Positions 38,582 to 47,008 of a stretch of DNA of 64,000 nucleotides are shown in pieces. Position numbers and translations under genes: made by a program. Every line of letters begins with the position of its first letter. The first letter of the stretch is position 1. The notes under the pieces were generated by a model. It saw only the letters and a program-made list of their open reading frames with translations. It was not told the DNA's origin and did no database searches. Origin of the DNA: Alphaproteobacteria bacterium SO-S41 (GTDB lineage Bacteria; Pseudomonadota; Alphaproteobacteria; Micropepsales; Micropepsaceae); the NCBI GenBank assembly GCA_019670725.1, contig AP024629.1, forward strand, positions 2,108,001 to 2,172,000. Direction: 5' to 3'.

Positions 38582-39235
38582 TCAGCCGAGCACCTCCGCA
38601 AAGGCGGTCTTCAGCGCGGCGTCGACGGTGGCCATGTCGGTCGTGCATCCCAGCGCCTTGAGGCTGGTGACGCCATGGGCGCTGATGCCGCAGGGCACGA
38701 TGCCGTCGAAATGGGTGAGATCGGGCGCGACGTTAAGCGAGACGCCGTGGAAGCTGACGCCCCGCCGGATGCGGAGGCCGAGGGCGGCGATCTTGTTTTC
38801 AGCCCCGGTGACGGGGTCCGCGACCCAGATGCCGACGCGGCCTTCGCGGCGCTCGCCGGTGACGCCGAGGGCGGCCAGCGTGCGGATCAGCCACTCCTCG
38901 AGGCTATGGACGAACTTGCGGACGTCGCCACCACGCGCCTTCACGTCGAGCATGACATAGCCGATGCGCTGGCCCGGGCCGTGATAGGTGTACTGCCCGC
39001 CACGGCCGGCCGCGAAAACGGGGAAGCGGTCGGGCGCGAGCAGGTCTCCGGTCTTCGCACTGGTGCCGGCGGTGTAGAGGGCAGGGTGCTCCAGCAGCCA
39101 GACGGCCTCGCCGGCGGTGCCGGCGGCGATCGCGGCGACTCGCGCCTTCATGACTGCGAGCGCGTCCGGATAGGCGACAGGGGCGGCGCTTTCGAGCCAT
39201 TCCGGCGCGCGGGCGGGGGGCTTAGTAAGATTCAT
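38582..39235 (-). CDS. lipB: Octanoyl-[acyl-carrier-protein]:protein N-octanoyltransferase
   Basis: This 217-residue enzyme transfers octanoate from ACP to lipoyl domains, the first step of lipoate synthesis. Motifs are [35 protein letters not shown], the catalytic Lys in [37 protein letters not shown] with the active-site Cys, and SAHGVTSL. The length is typical. It heads a minus-strand run lipB, VOC protein, DUF6265 protein and is divergent from the FliN-like gene. Confidence 0.95.
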   Translation of the reverse strand: MNLTKPPARAPEWLESAAPVAYPDALAVMKARVAAIAAGTAGEAVWLLEHPALYTAGTSAKTGDLLAPDRFPVFAAGRGGQYTYHGPGQRIGYVMLDVKARGGDVRKFVHSLEEWLIRTLAALGVTGERREGRVGIWVADPVTGAENKIAALGLRIRRGVSFHGVSLNVAPDLTHFDGIVPCGISAHGVTSLKALGCTTDMATVDAALKTAFAEVLG

Positions 39236-39297
39236 TAACCCCCAAGTAAGCGCGTGGCCCTAGCGTCGCAATCCTGGGGCAATTGCATTTGACCGAT

Positions 39298-39528
39298 ATG
39301 GCCGTCGATTCCGTCAAAGTCGAAATTTCCGTCGTGCTGGGGAAGTCGGTGATTCCGATGCACCAGTTGCTGCGGATGGGCCGCGGTGCGGTTATCGAGC
39401 TCGACGCCAAGCAGGCGGACGAGGTGTGGATCCTCGCCAACGGTCAGCCCGTGGCGCGGGGCGATATTGTCATCCAGGGCGAGAAGATCTGCGTCTCCGT
39501 CACCCGGACGCTGGCCGCCGCCGCCTGA
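39298..39528 (+). CDS. Stand-alone FliN/SpoA-domain protein
   Basis: The 76 residues consist of one SpoA domain: VDSVKVEISVVLGKSVIPMH, QLLRMGRGAVIELDAKQADE, VWILANGQPVARGDIVIQGE, KICVSVTRTL. It matches the C-terminal domain of flagellar motor switch FliN, which forms the C-ring with FliM. No other flagellar or type III secretion gene is nearby, so it is an orphan copy. The start is uncertain: TTG 39289 has better spacing to GGGG at 39276-39279 than ATG 39298. Confidence 0.8.
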   Translation: MAVDSVKVEISVVLGKSVIPMHQLLRMGRGAVIELDAKQADEVWILANGQPVARGDIVIQGEKICVSVTRTLAAAA

Positions 39529-39569
39529 CAGGCGTTGAACGCGTCCGCCGTTGACGGCAGTGTGCCCGC

Positions 39570-40394
39570 GTGCGGTCCGCGATAATCCTCATACTGGCCT
39601 GGTTTATGGGCGGTTTCGCCTGCGCGGGCGGCTGTCCTGACGTGCCCGCGTTCAAGGCCGCGGCGGCCGACAATGCGCAGTCGGTGAGCGGTTCGACCTG
39701 GACCTTCACGGAGGGGCGCGAGGGCGCGCTGGAGGGGCCGGGATGGGCGGTCTATCTGCCGCTCACGCAGCATACAATCGGCACGGATTGCGGCGTGGGG
39801 ACGACGGCGTTCGCCGCGGCGCTGGCGGGTTGGCAGAAGAAGAACGGGTTGAAGCCGGTCGGGCGGATGACCCCGGCGACGGCGAGCGATCTGACACAGG
39901 TCTGGCACGCGCAGCGCCGTCATGCCCAGAAGGCGCGGACCGAGGCCTGCCGCCATGCGGAGGAGGGGCGGCTCGTCGAGGTCGCCAAGGGCGATGTCTG
40001 GGGCAAGCCCGAAAAACTGCTGCCCGGCGCCTATCGCGCCTATCGGGCGATGATCGAGGCGGCCAAGCGCGAGGCGCCGGCGATCTTCGCGGGCAATGTG
40101 AACCTGAAGATCGTCTCCGCCTGGCGGACGCAGGAACGCGATGCCGAGACCTGCAAGACGCGCAAATGCTCGAAGGTCTCGATGGCGCCGTCCTGCTCGG
40201 CCCATTGGAGCGGGACGGCGATGGACCTGAATGTCGGGTTCATCGAGGGGCATAGTCCGGCCGACATGGACTGGGGGAATCGCCTGTTCATGGTCCAGCA
40301 GCCCGCCTATCGCTGGCTGCTGGAGAATGCGGGGCGGTTCGGCTTCGCCAACTATTTCGCCGAACCCTGGCACTGGGAGTGGAACGGGGATTAG
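39570..40394 (+). CDS. VanY/M15-type D-Ala-D-Ala carboxypeptidase, secreted
   Basis: This 274-residue protein has a hydrophobic leader (RSAIILILAWFMGGFACAGG). A peptidoglycan-binding-like helix region (AALAGWQKKNGLKPVGRMTP) follows, then an LAS-type zinc peptidase domain with SAHWSGTAMDL (zinc ligands His212 and Asp219) and EPWHWEW (His268 third ligand, Glu265 nearby). It would trim peptide stems of peptidoglycan in the periplasm. Extra Cys pairs (DAETCKTRKC, PSCSAH) suggest disulfides. The start is GTG 39570. A tRNA gene follows. Confidence 0.85.
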   Translation: MRSAIILILAWFMGGFACAGGCPDVPAFKAAAADNAQSVSGSTWTFTEGREGALEGPGWAVYLPLTQHTIGTDCGVGTTAFAAALAGWQKKNGLKPVGRMTPATASDLTQVWHAQRRHAQKARTEACRHAEEGRLVEVAKGDVWGKPEKLLPGAYRAYRAMIEAAKREAPAIFAGNVNLKIVSAWRTQERDAETCKTRKCSKVSMAPSCSAHWSGTAMDLNVGFIEGHSPADMDWGNRLFMVQQPAYRWLLENAGRFGFANYFAEPWHWEWNGD

Positions 40395-40464
40395 GGCGCG
40401 TCGGCCGGGAAATCTACGGTTCTGCGGGGGCTAAAAACAAGTTCGTCCGGACATGAAACGGCGC

Positions 40465-40493
40465 TTCACAACCCCGTCCCGCCTTGCTATACG
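40465..40493 (+). promoter_or_regulatory. Promoter of tRNA-Leu
   Basis: TTCACA (40465-40470) and TATACG (40488-40493) are separated by 17 bp. The predicted start lies near 40500, about 28 nt before the mature tRNA. Confidence 0.65.
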
Positions 40494-40527
40494 CGCGCCC
40501 TTGCTTCGCCTTCGGGCGGAACTGGAT

Positions 40528-40612
40528 GCGGCCATGGCGGAATTGGTAGACGCACTACCTTGAGGTGGTAGCGGGGAAACCTGTGGAAGTTCGAGTCTTC
40601 TTGGCCGCACCA
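40528..40612 (+). tRNA. tRNA-Leu (anticodon GAG)
   Basis: This 85 nt gene has a full cloverleaf. The acceptor stem is GCGGCCA/TGGCCGC, the D arm contains GCGGAATTGGTAGACGC, and the anticodon stem CTACC/GGTAG has loop TTGAGGT (anticodon GAG, reads CUC and CUU). A long class II variable arm (CGGGGAAACCTGT) and the TTCGAGT T-loop follow. The 3' ACCA is encoded. A promoter and a terminator flank it, so it is a single-gene unit. Confidence 0.97.
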
Positions 40613-40642
40613 ATTCTTTTAGCGAAATGAGTTGATGCCATC

Positions 40643-40673
40643 GGGCGACCGCGCTGAGCGGTCGCCCTTTTGG
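40643..40673 (+). terminator. Terminator of tRNA-Leu
   Basis: GGGCGACCGC and GCGGTCGCCC form a perfect 10 bp stem with loop GCTGA followed by TTTTGGTTT, 31 nt after the mature tRNA end. Confidence 0.9.
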
Positions 40674-40688
40674 TTTCTCATGGGCGCT

Positions 40689-40748
40689 TCAGGCGCAGCC
40701 TTCGACATACTATCGAGGTATCGCCGGCATAGGCGTGCGGCGTCACCA
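40689..40748 (-). pseudogene. Decayed fragment of the secreted-protein gene at 42592
   Basis: From 40689 the sequence repeats the 3' end of the gene at 42592-43161 (TCAGGCGCAGCCTTCGA identical over 17 bp, then close similarity with a 2 bp gap). It then joins, at CATAGGCGTG, to a match with 42762-42771 of the same gene. The reading TPHAYAGDTSI thus fuses two parts of the intact protein (TPHAYAG and YAGDTSI), and the 2 bp gap breaks the frame. It looks like a remnant of an old duplication with internal deletion. Confidence 0.55.
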
Positions 40749-40818
40749 TCCCCGATTTCGAGAGGTTGTCCGGCCAAGGGGCGCGTGGATCATTCAGGTC
40801 GAATGACGGGAATGCGCC

Positions 40819-41013
40819 ATGTCCTTGTTCGGCCGGATTTCGCTTGGGCTGCTCTGCGCGGGTCTGCTCGGCTATGCCGTGCTGGCGGCGATCGACGATG
40901 TCGGGCTCGTCTATGAGGCCCTGTTCTGCATCGTGGTCGCGTTCGCCGGGGGCATGATGTCGGTGGTCTGGGCGATCCTTGAATCGCGGCGGATCGGAAG
41001 AGCCAGATCCTGA
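40819..41013 (+). CDS. Possible small two-helix membrane protein
   Basis: The 64 residues have two hydrophobic segments (ISLGLLCAGLLGYAVLAAI and VYEALFCIVVAFAGGMMSVV) and a basic end (ESRRIGRARS). GGGA lies 6-9 nt upstream. The last third overlaps the 3' end of the opposite-strand glycosyltransferase gene by about 100 bp, which weakens the case. It fits a real small inner-membrane protein by hydropathy only. Confidence 0.4.
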   Translation: MSLFGRISLGLLCAGLLGYAVLAAIDDVGLVYEALFCIVVAFAGGMMSVVWAILESRRIGRARS

Positions 41014-42500
41014 TCGAGCCCGGGCTGCTTGTCCCCTTGCAGGCCGGCCGGCGCGGCGGTGAAGCTGATCCGCCGCAGGCCAATGCCCAATTGCCGGACA
41101 TCGGCGGACGGTCCGAGCGCGCTCGGTGCGACGGGATTTTCCATCAGGAACTCGATGAGCGCGGTGGGCCGTCCGTCCGTGGTCAGTTCGAGCGTGTAAT
41201 CGCGGGGGTCGACAAACTCCTCGAAGATCCATCGCCCGAGTTCGACGCCGTTCGCGCGAACCCGCACGACGCTCTTCTCCGTAAGATCCTTCAAGCCGTA
41301 TGCCTGGCAGGTGAAGACGAGGTGGGTGCGCTCACCGCGGGGCAGGGGCAGTTGGACCGCCGCCCATCGCCCGTCGCTCCATACGCCCCACGGTTCGAGC
41401 GACGACCAGCCACCGCCGAGAAAGATGCCGCCGGTTCCGCCCTCGCTGAAATCGAGCCCCGTCACATGTCCGTCCGCGACGCGCTCGGCGAGCGAGCCGC
41501 GCGCCTGCAGGGCGCTGAACGCCGCGAGGCAGGGGCTGGAGGTCTCACCGGCGCCATCGATGAGGCGGCGCGCGAGGTGCGCGTGGAGTTCGCGGGCGTA
41601 GGTTTCGAGCGCGGGCGTCGCGAGCACGAGCTGGAGGAAGTCGGCGGCGAAGCGCGTATCGTCGGCGCGGCAGGCATAGAGCTGCCACACGGCGCCTTGT
41701 GAGGCCGTCAGGCGCGCGAGCACGGCGTCGATCACGTCCATCCGGTCGCGCGGCGGGACGATCCTGAACAAGGCTTCGACAAGTCCGACGCCATAGGTGA
41801 GCCAAGCCGCCCGCCGCTGGTCTTCCGGCCAAGCGTCCCAGATGCGGTGCGTCTGGGCCTTGTGGGACCGTTTGAAGTAGAGGATGCCGGTGACGCGATG
41901 CAGCTCGCCCTCGACGGCAAGCTTCAGGATCCACGCCATGTCCTCAAGACTGCTGAGGGCGTGCCCGGTGCGCAGCGGGCCGGCAGCCTGGATGGCATCG
42001 CGGCGCATCAGGCCGAGGAAAGGGACATAGGCCGTGTCCGCGGCCATGAGTTCCAGCGCGCGCGACAAGCTGAAGCCCCGCACGCTCGGCTGTTCGGCGC
42101 GGTCAATATGCGCGCCGAACCACTGGACGTCCGCATAGGCGCAGACCGCTTCCGGGTGCGCGGCGCAGTGCTCGACCAGCCGCGCGAGGAAATTGACGTC
42201 GGCGAGATCGTCCTGTTGCCAGAAGCAGAAGAACGCGCCGGTGCATCGGCTCATCAGCCAATTGACGTTGCCGGCCCAGCCGAGCTGCGTGGGCTGGATC
42301 ACGAGTTCGAAACGCGGGTCTTCGAGAAACGGCTGGCAGAGCTCGGCCGACTCCAGATCGTGGCCGTCCACCGAGATCAGGACGCTGTAGTCCTGAAACG
42401 CCTGGTTTGAGATCGAGCGCAGCGTCTCCGCTATGAAATCGCGGCCGCGATAGACTGGCACGCCGATCGTGACCAGGGCGGAAGTTTTACTGTTGGACAT
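40911..42500 (-). CDS. Family 2 glycosyltransferase with C-terminal beta-rich domain
   Basis: The 529 residues carry at 1-230 a GT-A type transferase (VTIGVPVYRGRDFIAETLRS, VLISVDGHD, FFCFWQQDDLADVNFLARLV with the metal-binding acidic motif, and SSLEDMAWILKLAVEGELHR). The C-terminal part (FLGGGWSSLEPWGVWSDGRW, VVRVRANGVELGRWIFEE) looks like a beta-sandwich seen next to glycan-modifying domains. It probably acts on surface polysaccharide or glycoprotein. No other polysaccharide gene is adjacent. Confidence 0.8.
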   Translation of the reverse strand: MSNSKTSALVTIGVPVYRGRDFIAETLRSISNQAFQDYSVLISVDGHDLESAELCQPFLEDPRFELVIQPTQLGWAGNVNWLMSRCTGAFFCFWQQDDLADVNFLARLVEHCAAHPEAVCAYADVQWFGAHIDRAEQPSVRGFSLSRALELMAADTAYVPFLGLMRRDAIQAAGPLRTGHALSSLEDMAWILKLAVEGELHRVTGILYFKRSHKAQTHRIWDAWPEDQRRAAWLTYGVGLVEALFRIVPPRDRMDVIDAVLARLTASQGAVWQLYACRADDTRFAADFLQLVLATPALETYARELHAHLARRLIDGAGETSSPCLAAFSALQARGSLAERVADGHVTGLDFSEGGTGGIFLGGGWSSLEPWGVWSDGRWAAVQLPLPRGERTHLVFTCQAYGLKDLTEKSVVRVRANGVELGRWIFEEFVDPRDYTLELTTDGRPTALIEFLMENPVAPSALGPSADVRQLGIGLRRISFTAAPAGLQGDKQPGLDQDLALPIRRDSRIAQTTDIMPPANATTMQNRAS

Positions 42501-42591
42501 CGATCCCAGGCATTCGACAGGCTGACCTCGGACGCCGCAGTCCGGACCTGCGACGTGCAGGTCCGGGCGGCGAGGATGAGCCTTCCCTAAA

Positions 42592-43161
42592 TCAGGCGCA
42601 GCCTTCGATATACATGATCGAGGTGTCGCCGGCGTAGATGGCGACGACGATCTGGTTTTCGTCGGTCACGAACTGGATGCCGCGGGCTTTCGGATCTTCG
42701 GCATTTTCGTCCTTCGGCGCGTTCTCGAACCAGACGGTCAGGTATTTCGCGGGCGGACCTGCATAGGCGTGGGGAGTGGCACGGACGTCCTTGCCGTAGG
42801 CCGCCATGACCTGTGCCTCGGTCGAGCCGACATGGATGCCCTTATCGGTGTTGATCTCGTTGCCGCCGACTTCGATGCGCGTGACGATGCCGTCCTGCGC
42901 CATGAAGGTCGGGGTCATGCCGGCCCAGATGCCGTCCTGCGAGATGTGACCGCAGCGGGGATCGTTGTCTTCCTCCATGCCGCGATAGGACCAGCCGGCG
43001 CCGAGCGCCTTCACCGCGTCGGCGACCTTCATGCCGACGGTAACGGGGCCGAGAGTGGAATAGGTGAGCGTGTAGGGATCTGGCGCGTCGGCGGACTGTG
43101 CGGGGAGCACGGCGCCGAGTGCGAATGCCGAAGCGAGGAGGGCGGCGATGGTCTTCTGCAT
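42592..43161 (-). CDS. Secreted protein of unknown function
   Basis: This 189-residue protein has a signal peptide (MQKTIAALLASAFALGAVLPAQSA cut near residue 24, positions 43090-43161). The mature part has GPVTVGMKVADAVKALG, RCGHISQDGIWAGMTPTFMA, IVTRIEVGGNEINTDKGIHV, GSTEAQVMAAYGKDV and the C-terminal GDTSIMYIEGCA. The two conserved-looking Cys (RCGH and EGCA) may pair. The GM-V--A--ALG and GSTEAQV-AAYG pattern recurs in small secreted lipoprotein-like domains. A broken partial copy lies 1.9 kb away at 40689. Family not named with confidence. Confidence 0.75.
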   Translation of the reverse strand: MQKTIAALLASAFALGAVLPAQSADAPDPYTLTYSTLGPVTVGMKVADAVKALGAGWSYRGMEEDNDPRCGHISQDGIWAGMTPTFMAQDGIVTRIEVGGNEINTDKGIHVGSTEAQVMAAYGKDVRATPHAYAGPPAKYLTVWFENAPKDENAEDPKARGIQFVTDENQIVVAIYAGDTSIMYIEGCA

Positions 43162-43269
43162 ATCGAATTCTCCCGAAGTGTTGTCGGTAACGCGCTTGCC
43201 GGGAGCGTAAAGGGTGTCGGGGCAGGGTGAAATCCCCGAAAGCCAGGCGAGGCGAGAGGCCGCAGGCGC

Positions 43270-43425
43270 CTAGGCCGGGTCCACGGTATCGGCGAGGTCG
43301 CGGAGCGCCGCGGCCAGGCGGCGTTTCATCGCGACGGCCTCGCGGGCATGCATCGACGCATCGATGTCCTTCAGCATCGCGCTGACGATGATGCGCAATT
43401 GATCCCGGAGATCGTCGGCTTCCAT
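43270..43425 (-). CDS. Possible small hypothetical protein
   Basis: About 51 residues from ATG 43425 (MEADDLRDQLRIIVSAMLKD, IDASMHAREAVAMKRRLAAA, LRDLADTVDPA), alpha-helical and charged. The frame is open to GTG 43461. No good ribosome binding site is visible for either start. It could be a small regulatory or structural protein or chance coding. It lies between the secreted protein and the DNA glycosylase, all on the minus strand. Confidence 0.35.
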   Translation of the reverse strand: MEADDLRDQLRIIVSAMLKDIDASMHAREAVAMKRRLAAALRDLADTVDPA

Positions 43426-43478
43426 GAGGAACAAAACGCCGAACGATCGGGGCGGTTGCACGGTACCTGCACGGCACT

Positions 43479-44090
43479 TCAGCCGGCGTTCAATTTGCGC
43501 GGGCCGCTAAGGAAGGGGTTGCCGCGTTCGAAGAAGCGGAGGGGGCGGTGGGCCTCCTTCGTCAGGCCGATGCGGGTGGAGACGCCGATCTCGCCGGTGG
43601 GGGCGATGGGGGCGGCAAGGAAGAGTTCGCCGCGGGCGCAGAGATCGAGGCCGCTATGCTGCGGCCCGATGCCCATGGCGAGGGTCAGCTTGCCGGGTCC
43701 GTTGGTGAGGTCGGGGCCGGACTTGCCGGGGCGGCGCGCCTGCATGAGCGGTACCCCGAAGAGCGGCTCGACAGCGCGGACAAGGACGCCCGCGCCGATG
43801 CCGGCCTTCTCGCTGGAGACGTTGAAGAGCCAGAAGACGCCGTAATTGAGATAGACATAGGCGTGCCCGCGCTCGCCGAACATCGGGCGGTTGCGCTTGG
43901 TCTCGCCGCGGAAGGTGTGGCTGGCGGCATCGTCAGGGAGGTAGGCCTCGGTCTCGACGATGCGAGCGGCGACCGGACCCTCGGGCAGCTCGTGAACGAT
44001 TGTGGCGCCGATGAGGAAGCGTGCGAGCGCAACCGTTTCGGTGGGCAGATCTGCGCGCTTCAGGGGTTTTGGTTTACGCACTTTAACCAT
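43479..44090 (-). CDS. 3-methyladenine DNA glycosylase (AAG/MPG family)
   Basis: This 203-residue base-excision repair enzyme removes alkylated purines. It shows VARIVETEAYLPDDAASHTF with the catalytic Glu of the ETEAY motif, RGETKRNRPMFGERGHAYVY with the DNA-intercalating Tyr region, LNYGVFWLFNV, GVLVRAVEP and TNGPGKLTLAMGI. Length and motifs fit the single-domain bacterial AAG family. It starts with MVKVRKPKP and is divergent from the hybrid kinase gene. Confidence 0.93.
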   Translation of the reverse strand: MVKVRKPKPLKRADLPTETVALARFLIGATIVHELPEGPVAARIVETEAYLPDDAASHTFRGETKRNRPMFGERGHAYVYLNYGVFWLFNVSSEKAGIGAGVLVRAVEPLFGVPLMQARRPGKSGPDLTNGPGKLTLAMGIGPQHSGLDLCARGELFLAAPIAPTGEIGVSTRIGLTKEAHRPLRFFERGNPFLSGPRKLNAG

Positions 44091-44193
44091 GGCCGGCGCG
44101 GGTGTTGCGCGGGGCAGTTTATTTACCTCGATGCGCTATCTCCAAGCCGTATTCGGCCGCGGCATCGCGCGGCGCTGTAGTAAGGCATACGGC

Positions 44194-46608
44194 ATGGTCC
44201 CGGCTGAAGACGCTCGGCTCCGCGATCTCAAATCCTTCCAGGTCCTCGACACCGCCCCGGAACCGGCCTTCGACCGGCTGACGGCGCTGGCGACCGAGCT
44301 GTTCGATTGCCCAATTGCGGTCGTGTCGCTGATCGACGAGGAGCGGCAGTGGTTCAAGTCGCGCCAAGGGCTGAGCGACAGCGAAACGCCGCGTGAAGTG
44401 GCATTCTGCTCTCATGCCATCGAGGGCGCGCCGAACTCGGTGATGGTGGTCGAGGACGCCTCGACCGATGCGCGGTTCAGTGACAATCCGTTCGTCACGG
44501 GCGATGCCAATATCCGGTTCTATGCCGGCGCGGTGCTGACGACCTCGGACGGGTTCAACCTTGGCACGCTCTGCGTCATCGACACCAAGGCGCGGCCGCG
44601 GCCCAGCGAGCGCGACCTGTCGCGGCTGGCGACGCTGGCGCGGATTGTGGTGGACGAGCTGGAGTTGCGCCGCACCAATCGCATCGCGCTGAACCGGCAG
44701 CATCAGCTTGAGATGGCGGAGTCGATCGCCGCGATCGGAACATGGCGCTATGGCATCCCCGACGGAGCGATCACCTGGTCGGACGAGGTCTATCGCATTC
44801 ACGGCGTGAAGCCGGGCGAGTTCGATCCCAATCTTAGCGAGGCGCTGGACTTCTATCATCCCGAAGACCGGCCGAAGGTGGCGCTCGCGATGGAGCGAGC
44901 GATGGCTGAGAAGGTCGGGTTCGAATTCCAGATGCGCCTGCAGCAGCGCAACGGCGACCTGCGCGAGATCGTCTCGAAGGCGACGTGCGAGCTCGACGAG
45001 AAGGGCGAGCTGGTCGCCATCATCGGCGTGTTCCAGGACATCAGCGACAGCGTGCGCGCGCACAAGGCGGTGCAGCAGAGCGAGGCGCGCTATCGCCATA
45101 TCGCCGAGACCGCGCCGGACATCATCACCGAGGCGCAGCTCGACGGCACGCTGACCTTCGTCTCGCCCGCCGCCCTGGCGGTCACGGGTTTCACGCCGGA
45201 CGAACTGCTCGGCAAGACCGCGTTCTCGCTGATGTCGGCGGCCGACGCGAAGGCGCTGCAGTCGATGTGTGCGACGGTCATCCGCTCCGGAGGGGCGATC
45301 AAGCCGTGGCCGATCGAGTTCAAGGCGACGCACAAGGCGGGGCACGAAATCTGGCTGGAGTCGCGTGCGACACCGGTCTACCTGCCCGGCAATCCGCAGC
45401 CGATCGGCCTGACCGATGTGCTGCGCGACATCACCACGCACAAGGCGCTGGAAGATGAGTTGAAGTCGGCGCGGCGCGAGGCCGAAAAGGCGGCGGCGGT
45501 GAAGGCCGACTTCCTGGCGAATATGAGCCACGAGCTGCGAACGCCGCTGACGGCGGTGCTGGGCTTCTCGCGCCTTGTCGCCGAGCAGCCGGAACTGACA
45601 GTCGAGAGCAAGATCTTCGCCGAGCGCGTGCTGACGGCCGGCAAGGCGCTGCTCGCGACGGTCAACGACATTCTTGATTTCTCGAAGCTGGAAGCCGGGC
45701 AGGTGGAGATCCGGCCGCAATCGGTCGCGGTGGCGCCGATCCTGCGCGAGACGCTGGATCTCTTCGAGGAGATGGCCGAGCAGAAGCAGATCGCGCTGGA
45801 ACTGAAGACCGAGACGCTGCCGGCGCATCTGTCGTTCGATCCGGACCGGGTGCGGCAGATCCTGCTGAACCTGATCGGCAATGCCGTGAAATTCACCGAG
45901 TGTGGCAGCGTACGGGTCTCGGCGACCTATGACGGCACGGCGCTGACCGTGCGGGTGAAGGATTCCGGTCCCGGCATCGCCGCCGAGCGGGTCGGGGAAT
46001 TGTTCCAGCGCTTTTCGCAGGTCGACGGATCGTTGACGCGCCGCCATGGCGGTACGGGTCTTGGCCTCGCGATCTGCCGCGGACTGGTCGATGTGATGAA
46101 CGGCGAGATCGGCGTCGAGAGTTCGCCGGGCGCCGGGTCGTCGTTCTGGTTCCGCATTCCCGCGCCCGCGCTCGACCAGAGCGTGGCGCGCCGCGCATCC
46201 GCCGGCGGACTGCCTGCGCTTTCGGAATGCCGCGTGCTGGTCGCGGACGACAATGACGTCAACCGCAAGCTCGTAAGCGCCATGCTGGCGGGCCATGACG
46301 TGCAGTTGACCGAGGCGGTCAACGGCGCCGTGGCGGTGGAGCTGTGCGCCAAGCGGCCGTTCGACGTGATCCTGCTGGACATGCGCATGCCGGTCATGGG
46401 CGGCGAGGATGCGGCGAAGGCCATTCGCGCTGGAAACGGTCCCAATGCGGCGACGCCGATCATCGCCTTCTCGGCCGATCCGGATGCGATGTTCGACGCC
46501 TCGCTGTTCGACGGCTCGCTGCTGAAGCCGGTGGCGGCGACTGAGTTGATCGCGACGCTGGCCAACGCGGCCGCCGGCAATCTGGGGAAGCTCCATGCAG
46601 CTGCATGA
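44194..46608 (+). CDS. Hybrid sensor histidine kinase (GAF-PAS-PAS-HisKA-HATPase-REC)
   Basis: This 804-residue protein has no transmembrane segment, so it is probably cytosolic. GAF spans about 15-160 (RLTALATELFDCPIAVVSLI, GFNLGTLCVID), followed by PAS domains at about 175-290 (WRYGIPDGAITWSDEVYRIH) and 300-420 (TLTFVSPAALAVTGFTPDEL). HisKA has phospho-acceptor His446 (FLANMSHELRTPL). The ATPase has N box RQILLNLIGNAVKFTE, G1 KDSGPGIA and G2 HGGTGLGLAI. A receiver carries Asp729 (VILLDMRMPVMGG). ATG 44194 has AAGG 8 nt upstream and starts just before the GAF domain; the frame is open further upstream. It overlaps the response regulator gene by 14 nt. Confidence 0.9.
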   Translation: MVPAEDARLRDLKSFQVLDTAPEPAFDRLTALATELFDCPIAVVSLIDEERQWFKSRQGLSDSETPREVAFCSHAIEGAPNSVMVVEDASTDARFSDNPFVTGDANIRFYAGAVLTTSDGFNLGTLCVIDTKARPRPSERDLSRLATLARIVVDELELRRTNRIALNRQHQLEMAESIAAIGTWRYGIPDGAITWSDEVYRIHGVKPGEFDPNLSEALDFYHPEDRPKVALAMERAMAEKVGFEFQMRLQQRNGDLREIVSKATCELDEKGELVAIIGVFQDISDSVRAHKAVQQSEARYRHIAETAPDIITEAQLDGTLTFVSPAALAVTGFTPDELLGKTAFSLMSAADAKALQSMCATVIRSGGAIKPWPIEFKATHKAGHEIWLESRATPVYLPGNPQPIGLTDVLRDITTHKALEDELKSARREAEKAAAVKADFLANMSHELRTPLTAVLGFSRLVAEQPELTVESKIFAERVLTAGKALLATVNDILDFSKLEAGQVEIRPQSVAVAPILRETLDLFEEMAEQKQIALELKTETLPAHLSFDPDRVRQILLNLIGNAVKFTECGSVRVSATYDGTALTVRVKDSGPGIAAERVGELFQRFSQVDGSLTRRHGGTGLGLAICRGLVDVMNGEIGVESSPGAGSSFWFRIPAPALDQSVARRASAGGLPALSECRVLVADDNDVNRKLVSAMLAGHDVQLTEAVNGAVAVELCAKRPFDVILLDMRMPVMGGEDAAKAIRAGNGPNAATPIIAFSADPDAMFDASLFDGSLLKPVAATELIATLANAAAGNLGKLHAAA

Positions 46609-47008
46609 TCCCCGCGACTACAAGATCGTCGTGGCCGAGGACGACGAGGCGGTGCTGGACCTCGTGCGCACGCGCCTGATGCTGGCGGGCTATGCCACCA
46701 CTTACGCCCGCAACGGGCTGGAGGCGCTGAAGGTCATCGGCACGACGCGGCCGTCGGCGATTATCCTGGACGTCAACATGCCGGAACTGGACGGCTTCAG
46801 CGTGCTGAAGATCCTGAAGGATAAGTCCGCGACGATGAACATCCCCGTCATGATGCTGACGGCGCGCAATGCGCCGCAGGACGTCGAGAAGGCGATCTCG
46901 CTCGGCGCGGCGGACTTCCTGACCAAGCCGTTCAAGGACGAGACGCTGCTGCTGCGCGTCGCGCGGCTGGTACGTGTGCGGCCAGCCGGCGATACCGTGC
47001 AGGTCTAG
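46595..47008 (+). CDS. Single-domain response regulator
   Basis: The 137 residues form one receiver domain with acidic pocket EDD (15-17), phospho-acceptor Asp59 (IILDVNMPELDG), Thr/Ala switch MLTARNAP and Lys111 (FLTKPF). There is no output domain, so it must act by protein contact or as a phosphate relay, most simply with the hybrid kinase whose gene it overlaps by 14 nt. The stop lies within a CTAG shared with bdhA on the other strand. Confidence 0.92.
   Translation: MQLHDPRDYKIVVAEDDEAVLDLVRTRLMLAGYATTYARNGLEALKVIGTTRPSAIILDVNMPELDGFSVLKILKDKSATMNIPVMMLTARNAPQDVEKAISLGAADFLTKPFKDETLLLRVARLVRVRPAGDTVQV

Noticed and set aside
40528-40820. Integrated element at tRNA-Leu
   Set aside because: No integrase gene and no repeat of the tRNA 3' end was found downstream in the window; the pseudogene fragment is explained by local duplication.
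44119-46596. Minus-strand 825-codon frame opposite the hybrid kinase
   Set aside because: It covers exactly the kinase domains on the other strand and is Arg/His/Asp-rich with no motif.
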